Shown here: one piece after another, positions 1 to 5,609 of the stretch | Numbering within the stretch: position 1 is the stretch's first letter | How the letters are laid out: each line of letters starts with the position of its first letter | Assembly: GCA_016926985.1 (NCBI GenBank) | Contig: JAFGNO010000168.1 | Location: 1 to 6,710, forward strand | Direction of reading: 5' to 3' | Length of the DNA stretch: 6,710 bases | From: Anaerolineae bacterium | GTDB lineage: Bacteria; Chloroflexota; Anaerolineae; Aggregatilineales; UBA3940 | Notes under the pieces: model-generated | Databases searched by the model: none | What the model was told of the DNA's origin: nothing | What the model saw: the letters and a program-made list of their open reading frames with translations, nothing else | Translations under genes and position numbers: made by a program

Positions 1-1124
1 AGCGTGACCAGGATTCGCGCGCCGCTGCACCCGATCGGGTGGCCCAGCGCCACGGCCCCACCATTCGCGTTGACTTTTGCCCAGTTCCAGCCATGCCCGG
101 ACTGGATCATCTCCCGCCCGTTGGCAATGACCTGGGCAGCAAAGGCCTCGTTGAGTTCCACCAGGTCAACCTCTTCCAGGTCCCAGTCGGCTTTCTCCAG
201 CACGATTGGTATCACCCTGGCTGGCGCGACGAAAATCCGGCGCGGCTCCACGGCGGCCTGCCCATAGGCCACGATCCGGGCGAGGGGCTGGAGGCCAAGC
301 TCGTCGGCCTTTGCGCGGCTGGCCACGACCAGCGCCGCGGCGCCGTCGTTGAGGCCCGGCGCGTTTCCCGCCGTGATGCGCCCGTCCGACTTGAAGACAG
401 GCGGCAGTTTGGCGAGCACCTCCAGCGAGGTATCGCGGCGCGGCGGCTCATCGGTATCGACAATGATGTCACCCTTTCGTGATTTGATGGTCAGCGGGAC
501 AATTTCTGCCTTGAAGCGGCCCGCATCGATTGCCGCGATGGCCTTCTGGTGGCTCAGGAGCGCAAACTGGTCCATGTCCTCACGGCTGACATGAAATTCC
601 TCGGCGATATGCTCCCCGGCTTCGCCCATCATCCAGTTCTCAAAAGAACACCACAGCCCGTCGGTGATATTGGCGTCAAGCAGTTCGGTGTGACCGTACC
701 GGGTTCCGCCGCGCATCGCCGGGGCGAGAAACGGCGCCTGGCTCATGCTCTCCATGCCGCCAGCGACAAACAGGTCGCCTTCCCCGGCCCGGATGGCATT
801 TGCTGCGATCATCACCGTCTTCAGGCCCGATCCACAGATTTTGTTGATAGTTGTTGCGCCAACTGAGCCCGGCAGTCCGCCGTGAATGCCTGCCTGGCGG
901 GCAGGGGCCTGGCCTGAGCCGGCCTGCACCACCTGTCCCATCAGCACTTCATCTACGCTGGCTGGGTCAATACCGGCCCGGCTGACTGCTTCCCGGATCG
1001 CGGCGGCGCCAAGGTCTGCTGCGCTGAACGAGGATAGTGCGCCCATCAAACGCCCGTTGGGGGTGCGGGCAGCACTTAAAATAACGGCTTCGCGCTCTGG
1101 TGGTGTTTGTGCTTGTGAACTCAT
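1..1124 (-). CDS. Acetyl-CoA C-acetyltransferase (thiolase family), 3' end missing at window edge
   Basis: Thiolase that condenses two acetyl-CoA to acetoacetyl-CoA or cleaves the reverse way; cytoplasmic. 374 codons are visible, and family members run to about 390-400 residues, so roughly 20 C-terminal residues lie beyond the left edge. Visible family signatures: the N-terminal SAARTPNGR stretch (17-25), the nucleophile region KICGSGLKT with Cys97, GGMESMS (122-128), TAGNAPGLNDGAA (251-263), NEAFAAQ (325-331) and GGAVALGHPIGCSGAR with catalytic His362. The second catalytic Cys of the C-terminal CxGGG motif is outside the window, so its presence is unverified. The ATG at 1124 is preceded by AAGGAG four bases upstream. 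It starts 16 bases after the HIT gene stop, so the two are probably one operon. Substrate chain length cannot be read from sequence: a biosynthetic acetoacetyl-CoA thiolase and a beta-oxidation 3-ketoacyl-CoA thiolase both remain possible, the former favoured. Confidence 0.95.
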   Translation of the reverse strand, partial: MSSQAQTPPEREAVILSAARTPNGRLMGALSSFSAADLGAAAIREAVSRAGIDPASVDEVLMGQVVQAGSGQAPARQAGIHGGLPGSVGATTINKICGSGLKTVMIAANAIRAGEGDLFVAGGMESMSQAPFLAPAMRGGTRYGHTELLDANITDGLWCSFENWMMGEAGEHIAEEFHVSREDMDQFALLSHQKAIAAIDAGRFKAEIVPLTIKSRKGDIIVDTDEPPRRDTSLEVLAKLPPVFKSDGRITAGNAPGLNDGAAALVVASRAKADELGLQPLARIVAYGQAAVEPRRIFVAPARVIPIVLEKADWDLEEVDLVELNEAFAAQVIANGREMIQSGHGWNWAKVNANGGAVALGHPIGCSGARILVT

Positions 1125-1140
1125 CGGTCTCCTTCCAGGT

Positions 1141-1638
1141 TTATTTGCATGGGTACAGGATGTTCCAGATAGCTCTTAACTCGGTAAAAGTTGTGTCAAC
1201 CCATTCGGGGATGACGCGTGTTTGCCCGATCACGCTCATGTAATTGGTGTCCCCGCTCCAGCGGGGAACGATATGCTGGTGCAGGTGCCCCGCGATCCCG
1301 GCCCCGGCGGCTGCGCCCTGGTTGATGCCGATATTGAAGGCCTGCGGCTGGTAGGCTTCCCTCAGCACCCGGATGGCCTTTTGCGTGGTTAGCATCAGGT
1401 CAAGAAGAGGCTGCTCATCCATCGCATCCAGTGAGGCGATATGCCCAAATGGCACAACCAGCATATGCCCGTTGTTGTAGGGATACAGGTTCAGGGTGAC
1501 ATAGCAGGTGCTGCTGCGGTAGAGGATATGCTCTGCGTCGTCGTTTGCAGCGATCTTGTGGCAGAAAATGCAGGCGTTGGGCATGTCATCGGTGCTTTTC
1601 AGGTAGGTCATACGCCATGGCGCCCACAGGTGATCCAT
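1141..1638 (-). CDS. HIT domain protein, AP4A phosphorylase / ATP adenylyltransferase type
   Basis: Histidine-triad nucleotide-binding enzyme of 165 residues, predicted to act on dinucleoside polyphosphates such as AP4A (phosphorolysis to ATP and ADP) in the cytoplasm. It opens with MDHLWAPWRM, the usual N-terminus of the bacterial/actinobacterial-like AP4A phosphorylase branch. It carries a possible metal-binding CIFC (Cys23, Cys26), the substrate-loop region NLYPYNNGHMLVVP (50-63), NIGINQG (102-108), the triad HLHQH (His118, His120, His122) and then PRWSGDTNYMSV, also typical of that branch. An in-frame ATG two codons upstream (1644) is possible. I chose 1638 because AGGA sits five bases before it and because family members start M-x-x-L-W. 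It is the first gene of a probable operon with the downstream thiolase, and an extended -10 promoter precedes it. The enzyme class is assigned by motif; the exact substrate is inferred. Confidence 0.93.
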   Translation of the reverse strand: MDHLWAPWRMTYLKSTDDMPNACIFCHKIAANDDAEHILYRSSTCYVTLNLYPYNNGHMLVVPFGHIASLDAMDEQPLLDLMLTTQKAIRVLREAYQPQAFNIGINQGAAAGAGIAGHLHQHIVPRWSGDTNYMSVIGQTRVIPEWVDTTFTELRAIWNILYPCK

Positions 1639-1647
1639 TATCATCCT
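1639..1647 (-). promoter_or_regulatory. Ribosome binding site deciding the HIT gene start
   Basis: On the minus strand AGGA (1647-1644) is followed by TGATA and then ATG at 1638. The spacing of five bases favours this ATG over the one at 1644, which overlaps the AGGA itself and has no purine-rich stretch in front of it. Confidence 0.6.
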
Positions 1648-1674
1648 GGTTGGTAGTAGTGGTAAACTATCTCG

Positions 1675-1683
1675 ATTGTATCA
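1675..1683 (-). promoter_or_regulatory. Extended -10 promoter for the HIT-thiolase operon
   Basis: The minus strand reads TGATACAAT, an extended -10 (TGn followed by TACAAT, one mismatch to TATAAT). No good -35 hexamer is seen at 16-18 bases, as is common when the TG extension is present. The predicted start of transcription, near 1668, would give a leader of about 30 bases. Assigned by eye only. Confidence 0.4.
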
Positions 1684-1863
1684 TACCTTTCCCAAAATGC
1701 GATTGCTCTGTCCCTACCTGCGCCAACCGTCGCCCGATGAGATGACATTCCTCACTGTCGCTGCCGGGCCGGGCGATACATTCTGAATATTGAATATATC
1801 TTTGGGTATCGAAGGAACCTGGGGCCAGTGTTGTATAGTGCATTTCAGAAAACGTGTGGGATA

Positions 1864-2766
1864 ATGCTGCTAAAGGTTTCAAAATCCACCGGAAGGACGG
1901 CGTCCATACCTGCCTTGCCTCTTTGCTCAGAACATTATCTGAACGCCTGTAGAATGGCAGTGATTTTCCTGTGCAGCGCGTTTGCGCTGGCAGGTTGTGC
2001 AGGCGAAGATGCCTCCATCACCGAACTCGCCGACAGCCACCTGATGCCTGACAATAACGAAATCTGGCAGCCCGTACCGGGGACAAGCTGGCAGTGGCAG
2101 CTTGCGGGTGAAGTTAATACGTCGTGGGAGGTCGATATGTATGATATTGACCTGTTCGATACCCCGGCATCGACCATTGCCCGGCTGCATGCAGATGGGC
2201 GGATCGTGATCTGCTATTTCAGCGCGGGCAGCCACGAGGACTGGCGGCCCGATGCGGATTCTTTCCCCCGTGAGGTGATCGGGGCGCGGCTGGCAGGCTG
2301 GCCCGGTGAGCGCTGGCTGGATATTCGCCAGATTGACGCACTGGCCCCGCTGATGGAAGACCGGCTTGACCTGGCTGTTGCGAAGGGCTGCGATGGCGTT
2401 GAGCCGGATAACGTGGATGGCTACAGCAACCGGTCGGGTTTCCCGCTTACCGCAGCAGACCAGATTGTCTACAACCGCTGGCTGGCGGAATCTGCCCATG
2501 CACGGGGCCTGTCAATTGGCCTCAAAAATGCGCTCGACCTGGCGTCCGATCTGGTGGATTATTTTGACTGGGCGCTTAACGAGCAGTGTTTTCAGTACGG
2601 AGAATGCGAGGCCCTGCTGCCGTTCATCGAGGCAGGCAAGGCCGTCTTTGGCGTGGAATATGAAGGCGACCCGGCGGAATACTGCCCGCAGGCGGTGATG
2701 ATGGGCTTTTCGTGGCTCACCAAGTCCGCCGATCTTGGCGACGAGCCGCCGGGGGCGTGTAAATGA
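1864..2766 (+). CDS. GH114-family glycoside hydrolase lipoprotein (endo-alpha-1,4-polygalactosaminidase-like)
   Basis: Predicted secreted, lipid-anchored hydrolase of galactosaminan-type polysaccharide. From the ATG at 1864 it has 300 residues. A hydrophobic segment (about 32-44) ends in the lipobox ALAGC with Cys45 as the lipidation site. The GH114 domain follows: WQPVPGTSWQWQL (68-80), strand motif IVICYFSAG (114-122), a Trp-rich WPGERWLDIR segment, CDGVEPDNVDGY (176-187) with conserved acids Glu180, Asp182 and Asp185, GLKN (219-222), and NEQCF with Glu240. The fungal GH114 enzymes use an Asp and a Glu; Asp182 or a nearby acid with Glu240 are the likely equivalents here, by inference. The start is uncertain: GTG 1828 and ATG 1954 are in frame, and none has a strong ribosome site. 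1864 was chosen because it gives the signal peptide a basic n-region and lies downstream of a -10-like box; 1954 would leave a very short, uncharged signal. No polysaccharide biosynthesis genes are adjacent, so a role in matrix turnover or foraging is unproven. Confidence 0.88.
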   Translation: MLLKVSKSTGRTASIPALPLCSEHYLNACRMAVIFLCSAFALAGCAGEDASITELADSHLMPDNNEIWQPVPGTSWQWQLAGEVNTSWEVDMYDIDLFDTPASTIARLHADGRIVICYFSAGSHEDWRPDADSFPREVIGARLAGWPGERWLDIRQIDALAPLMEDRLDLAVAKGCDGVEPDNVDGYSNRSGFPLTAADQIVYNRWLAESAHARGLSIGLKNALDLASDLVDYFDWALNEQCFQYGECEALLPFIEAGKAVFGVEYEGDPAEYCPQAVMMGFSWLTKSADLGDEPPGACK

Positions 2767-2796
2767 AAGCCGGGCATCTGTAAAGGATATGCCGAC

Positions 2797-2904
2797 ATGA
2801 CTGCCATCAAAATTCCTGGCTCTGGCAGCATGAAACGCAAGAAGGTCGGGGAGATCGCCAACAGGGCTGTTGATCATACCGGCCCAGGCTGGAAAAGGTA
2901 CTGA
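2797..2904 (+). CDS. Possible small basic protein, 35 residues (doubtful)
   Basis: An ATG at 2797 is preceded by AAAGGA (2782-2787) with nine bases of spacing, a respectable ribosome site, and opens a frame of 35 codons ending in TGA. The product is strongly basic, with a KRKK cluster at residues 13-16 and a KRY C-terminus, and has no membrane segment or cysteine. It begins 30 bases after the GH114 stop and could ride on that transcript. I recognise no family. The length is within chance expectation, so only the ribosome site and composition support it. Confidence 0.25.
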   Translation: MTAIKIPGSGSMKRKKVGEIANRAVDHTGPGWKRY

Positions 2905-3043
2905 TATTGCTGGCATCATCACCTGCAGGGCGGCTTGCTCCGGGCGCATCCCAACCGGTTCGGAGGTGATTTCCTGGATGGCAGCCGCGCTCGATACAGC
3001 CGGATAGCAGGGCGCTGCTTATTCCCTCTCCATGGGCAATCTG

Positions 3044-3052
3044 TGATATACT
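3044..3052 (+). promoter_or_regulatory. Extended -10 promoter for the receiver-kinase gene
   Basis: TGATATACT matches the extended -10 pattern (TGn then TATACT, one mismatch to TATAAT). No convincing -35 box is seen upstream. Transcription would start near 3059, leaving a leader of about 28 bases before the ATG at 3087. Assigned by eye. Confidence 0.45.
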
Positions 3053-3086
3053 CGTCTCACACATCTTGTGACCTGATGGACTGACA

Positions 3087-4217
3087 ATGACTGAAAGCAC
3101 CTACCATATTCTGGTTGTTGACGACGATGATATCCTGAGGGCCGGGGTCTGCGACCTGCTGGACCTCGCCGGTTACTCTATATCCAGCGCGGTAGACGGG
3201 CAGGATGCCATTGAAGTGCTGGAGCGAATGCCCCGTCCGCCGGCCTTGATCGTGTCGGATATCCGCATGCCCCGGATGGATGGCTACGACTTTCTCAAAG
3301 AGGTGCGCCGCCGTCCTGAATGGGTATCGGTGCCCTTTATCTTCCTTTCCGCCAAAGGTGAACCGGAGCATATCCGGCTGGGAAAGCTCCAGGGGGCTGA
3401 TGATTATATTCCCAAGCCCTTTGAATTTGAGGACCTGCTGGTCGCGGTTAAAGCCAGCCTCAGCCGCTATGCGGCGATCAATGCCATCCAGGAGCAGCGC
3501 CTCCAGCAGCTGAAAATCCAGATACTGGATGTGATCAACCACGAGTTTCGCACACCGCTTACCTTCATTGTGGCCTACGCCGACCTGATCGCCAACAACC
3601 CGGCCTTCCAGCACCAGGATGATCTGCGCCAGTATATCAACGGTATCCTGACGGGCAGCGACCGGCTTTCCCGCCTGATTTTCAACTTTCTGACCCTGGC
3701 GGAACTGGAGAGCGGGATTGGTGAGAAAGTCTACGAGCGGCGCAAGGCGCTTGTGCCAGACCTGGGCAGTGTTCTGGGTGGGATTGTCGATAAGCACCGG
3801 GAAAAAGCCCGGACACAGGGAATAGTGCTTGAGTTCCGGTCAGACGTCAACCCGGTGCCGGCGGTTGTTTGCGATGCCGAGTATCTGGAGATGGCGGTCA
3901 ACCACCTGATTGATAATGCGGTGAAATTCACGCCCTATGGAACCGGCGACAAGGTGGAGATTGTCCTTTCGAAGGACGAAAGCAGCCTGGCTATTGCCAT
4001 CACCGACCATGGGCCGGGTATCTCCCCGGAACAGCAGGAATCGTTGTTTGATATCTTTTACCAGATTGATCGCAGCAAAACCGAGCAGCCGGGGACGGGA
4101 TCAGGACTGCCGATTGTCCGCCATATTGCCGATTTGCATGGCGGGCAGGTCCGGCTGACCAGTGTGGTTGGTGAAGGCAGCACCTTCAGACTGCTGATTC
4201 CCCTGCCAGGCGAATAG
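3087..4217 (+). CDS. Receiver-histidine kinase protein (REC-HisKA-HATPase), soluble
   Basis: Cytoplasmic two-component protein of 376 residues with an N-terminal receiver and C-terminal kinase. The receiver (about 6-125) is canonical: acidic pocket at Asp12-Asp15, phospho-acceptor Asp58 in VSDIRMPRMDGYD, Ser88 and Lys110 in IPKPF. A helical linker (about 128-147) joins the HisKA domain, whose H-box VINHEFRTPL puts the autophosphorylated His at 152. The ATPase domain shows the N-box DNAVKFTP (Asn277), G1 DHGPGIS (308-313), F-box FDIFYQIDRS and G2 GTGSGLPIV (337-344). There is no membrane segment, PAS or HAMP domain, or DNA-binding output. It must therefore be tuned by phosphorylation of its own receiver and must pass phosphate to a separate regulator. 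ATG 3087 has only a weak GGA eight bases upstream. The NfeD-like gene follows after 38 bases and is probably co-transcribed. All catalytic residues appear intact; the signal and partner are unknown. Confidence 0.95.
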   Translation: MTESTYHILVVDDDDILRAGVCDLLDLAGYSISSAVDGQDAIEVLERMPRPPALIVSDIRMPRMDGYDFLKEVRRRPEWVSVPFIFLSAKGEPEHIRLGKLQGADDYIPKPFEFEDLLVAVKASLSRYAAINAIQEQRLQQLKIQILDVINHEFRTPLTFIVAYADLIANNPAFQHQDDLRQYINGILTGSDRLSRLIFNFLTLAELESGIGEKVYERRKALVPDLGSVLGGIVDKHREKARTQGIVLEFRSDVNPVPAVVCDAEYLEMAVNHLIDNAVKFTPYGTGDKVEIVLSKDESSLAIAITDHGPGISPEQQESLFDIFYQIDRSKTEQPGTGSGLPIVRHIADLHGGQVRLTSVVGEGSTFRLLIPLPGE

Positions 4218-4247
4218 CCTCAGGGAAAGCGCATGCGGAATTGGGGT

Positions 4248-4252
4248 GGAGG
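4248..4252 (+). promoter_or_regulatory. Ribosome binding site deciding the NfeD-like start
   Basis: GGAGG abuts a double ATG (4253 and 4256), with a GGGG run just before it at 4243-4246. It leaves no space before the first ATG and three bases before the second, so 4256 is the better start; the in-frame TTG at 4241 lies upstream of this site and is unlikely. Confidence 0.5.
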
Positions 4253-4255
4253 ATG

Positions 4256-4882
4256 ATGGAACTGGCAGATTTCTACGAGATGTTTGGCCCCAACATCCTG
4301 TATACGGTGCTCATGGTTGCCATCTGGCTGACCGTTACCGCCATCTATGTGCCGGGCACGGGCTTTCCAGAGGGCGGCGCGCTGCTGGCTGGCGCGTATG
4401 CGATACTGGGACTGATTGTTGGGTCGGGCAACCTGATTGGCCTGCTGCTGCTGGCGCTGTCACTGGGGTGTTTCCTGGCGCTGGTTTTCTATCGTCGTTA
4501 CCGGTGGTTGATTGTTGCCGGGTTTATCCTGCAGGTGCTGGGATCGCTGTTCTGTTTCAAGGCAGGTTCGCGCCCGGATTTCCTGGTGATTGTCGGGGTG
4601 ATTGCCCTGTCCGTGGCCTACCACCAGTTGATCCTCTTCCCCGGCCTGCGCGCCCAGGATAGAACCAGCACGGTGGGCGGCGATGCCCTGATCGGGCGCA
4701 TGGGCCGCGTTGTCCGCACAATCGAGAAGACAGGCCTGGTGCTTATCGAGGGGGAAACCTGGCAGGCTGTGTCCGGGGAGGTGGTTGATCGCGGGCAGTG
4801 GGTGCGCGTGACCGGGCGCGATGGGCTGCTGCTGACCGTCGAGCCGGCGCAGCCCAACCCCGATACAGCCTTGCCAGAATAG
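4256..4882 (+). CDS. NfeD-like membrane protein with C-terminal OB-fold domain
   Basis: Integral membrane protein of 208 residues. Hydrophobic segments lie at about 12-32, 42-56, 58-79, 84-101 and 108-128. They are followed by a soluble domain (about 138-196) with the NfeD C-terminal pattern: GDALIGRMGRVV, an I-x-x-x-G turn, VLIEGETWQAVS, then V-x-x-G-x-W-V-x-V. In this family the C-terminal domain is a small OB fold, and members usually partner with a slipin/stomatin (SPFH) protein in membrane quality control. No SPFH gene is present here: the upstream neighbour is the receiver-kinase and the downstream one is a terminator. No serine protease domain is present, so this is the short NfeD form. 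The 38-base gap to the kinase suggests one transcript, which makes a membrane-stress signalling link conceivable but unproven. The last residues (about 197-208) are a polar tail. Confidence 0.85.
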   Translation: MELADFYEMFGPNILYTVLMVAIWLTVTAIYVPGTGFPEGGALLAGAYAILGLIVGSGNLIGLLLLALSLGCFLALVFYRRYRWLIVAGFILQVLGSLFCFKAGSRPDFLVIVGVIALSVAYHQLILFPGLRAQDRTSTVGGDALIGRMGRVVRTIEKTGLVLIEGETWQAVSGEVVDRGQWVRVTGRDGLLLTVEPAQPNPDTALPE

Positions 4883-4909
4883 GCATGGCAGCATGGACTG
4901 CGCTGACAG

Positions 4910-4931
4910 CCGCCCACCGGGCGGTTTTTTT
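4910..4931 (+). terminator. Intrinsic terminator after the kinase-NfeD unit
   Basis: A perfect 6-base-pair GC stem, CCGCCC (4910-4915) with GGGCGG (4919-4924), closes a three-base loop and runs straight into seven Ts (4925-4931). It lies 27 bases after the NfeD-like stop and should end that transcript. Confidence 0.9.
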
Positions 4932-4969
4932 GTCTTCAGGGAAAAACAGCACATACCCTGGCTGCTGAG

Positions 4970-5037
4970 TGACACTCATACCGGTGACACTTGTCAAAAG
5001 CGCTTGGGACATTTGACACTAGGGAGCAACCGGTGAC
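4970..5037. repeat. Cluster of TGACACT direct repeats and TGTCA inverted repeats
   Basis: TGACACT occurs three times on the plus strand (4970-4976, 4985-4991, 5014-5020). The middle copy forms the near-perfect dyad TGACACTTGTCA (4985-4996, five-base arms, two-base spacer). TGTCAAA (4992-4998) and TTTGACA (5012-5018) form another inverted pair. ACCGGTGAC is repeated at 4980-4988 and 5029-5037, bracketing the cluster. It lies between a terminator and the receiver gene, so a multi-site operator is a natural reading; TTGACA at 5013-5018 also equals the -35 consensus, though no -10 sits at normal spacing. A degenerate transposon end is an alternative, but no transposase is nearby. Confidence 0.55.
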
Positions 5038-5181
5038 TGCTCATATACTGACTACACTGGCAATTGCTCTATAAGGCTCACGCGGTTACACACCACGCAC
5101 CCCTTTCCTGGAGACCCTGGAGTTATCGGGAAATCATCTCCTCGCTGGATCGCTGAATGCCTAATCTGTTTAGCCCAGGGG

Positions 5182-5197
5182 CCGGGATGAACCCCGG
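5182..5197 (+). other. Hairpin in the leader of the receiver gene
   Basis: CCGGG (5182-5186) pairs with CCCGG (5193-5197) around a six-base loop, with flanking G-T and G-C pairs that could extend it. It ends 17 bases before the ATG at 5215 and has no T-tract, so it is not an intrinsic terminator. It could influence translation; this is inference from position only. Confidence 0.3.
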
Positions 5198-5214
5198 TCT
5201 TGTTGTAAGTGAAC

Positions 5215-5595
5215 ATGGAACCGATACGATTGCTTATTGTGGATGAAAATGAAAGCGTCCGCCGGGCACTGGTGGAACGCCTGAGCTTGATTCCCCAGAT
5301 TGAGATCATGGGGAGCACCGGCAGTGTTGAGGCGATGTTTGAGGCGGTCAACCATGACTGCCCGGACGTGATCCTGGTGGAGCCCAAGCGGCTGAACGGG
5401 GGCGGGCTGGCGCTGCTCCAATCACTGTGCTCCCGGCCTGACCCGCCGCGTATCATTATCCTGACCAGTTACAGCGACGAGAACGAGATGCTGGTTGCCG
5501 AGGAACTGGGCATTGAGTGTTACCTGCTGAAAGACATTAACACCCAATTCCTGGTTGAGAGCATCCTCTCCTGCCGGAACCCGGATGCTGATTGA
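5215..5595 (+). CDS. Stand-alone receiver-like domain with Glu in place of the phospho-accepting Asp
   Basis: Single-domain protein of 126 residues with the (beta-alpha)5 receiver pattern: strand LLIVDEN with acids Asp10 and Glu11, the third strand PDVILVE, the fourth strand IIILTSYS with Thr84, and YLLKDI with Lys106. The aligned acceptor position is Glu56 instead of Asp, and the usual MPxMDG loop that follows is RLNGGG, so normal phosphorylation is unlikely. A Glu here may mimic the active form or mark phosphate-independent regulation; that is inference. The sequence style (LTSYSDENEML, YLLKD) is like NarL/FixJ regulators, but there is no C-terminal helix-turn-helix; the protein ends naturally just before a terminator. 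The GTG at 5209 is an alternative start, and neither has a strong ribosome site. It stands alone between terminators, downstream of a repeat cluster. Confidence 0.85.
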   Translation: MEPIRLLIVDENESVRRALVERLSLIPQIEIMGSTGSVEAMFEAVNHDCPDVILVEPKRLNGGGLALLQSLCSRPDPPRIIILTSYSDENEMLVAEELGIECYLLKDINTQFLVESILSCRNPDAD

Positions 5596-5609
5596 GGGCT
5601 GAAAAACAC

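Larger units (their letters stand above)
1639..1863. other. Divergent intergenic region between the HIT operon and the GH114 gene
   Basis: This 225-base stretch separates head-to-head transcripts. Besides the HIT promoter it holds a 7-base inverted repeat TCGCCCG (1730-1736) / CGGGCGA (1770-1776) with a smaller GACA/TGTC pair nested inside, a perfect tandem duplication TGAATAT-TGAATAT (1784-1797) in an AT-rich patch, and a weak -10-like TATAGT (1834-1839) that could serve the plus-strand gene. A 71-codon minus-strand reading frame (1667-1882) has no recognisable features and overlaps both promoter areas; I do not regard it as a gene. Confidence 0.5.
2767..3086. other. Intergenic gap of 320 bases between the GH114 and kinase genes
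   Basis: Apart from the doubtful 35-codon frame and the promoter before 3087, this stretch holds no gene I can support. It contains the palindrome AACCGGTT (2953-2960) and a longer-range inverted repeat ATCACCT (2918-2924) / AGGTGAT (2964-2970) that could fold around it. There is no clear T-tract terminator after the GH114 gene. The minus-strand frames here have no recognisable motif. Confidence 0.5.

Noticed and set aside
39..1179. Several plus-strand reading frames over 1-1179
   Set aside because: They lie opposite the thiolase gene, whose minus-strand frame carries all family motifs; the plus-strand products show no domain and are shadows of GC-rich coding.
1667..1882. Minus-strand frame of 71 codons in the divergent region
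   Set aside because: No recognisable motif, it covers the HIT promoter and the start region of the GH114 gene, and its length is within chance.
2773..2793. GGCAT/ATGCC inverted repeat after the GH114 stop as a terminator
   Set aside because: The stem is short and the loop long, and no T-tract follows.
2807..3100. Minus-strand frame of 97 codons over the gap before the kinase
   Set aside because: No domain or sensible composition, and it overlaps the kinase promoter and start.
5013..5049. TTGACA (5013-5018) with TATACT (5044-5049) as a promoter for the receiver gene
   Set aside because: Both hexamers are good but the spacer is 25 bases, too long for a normal promoter, so no promoter is claimed.
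4932..5214. Intact insertion sequence or MITE in the TGTC-rich intergenic region
   Set aside because: No transposase frame, no clear matching distal end and no target-site duplication could be seen.
5157..5246. Possible upstream ORF of 29 codons overlapping the receiver start in another frame
   Set aside because: No convincing ribosome site and an ordinary length for chance; kept out of the feature list.
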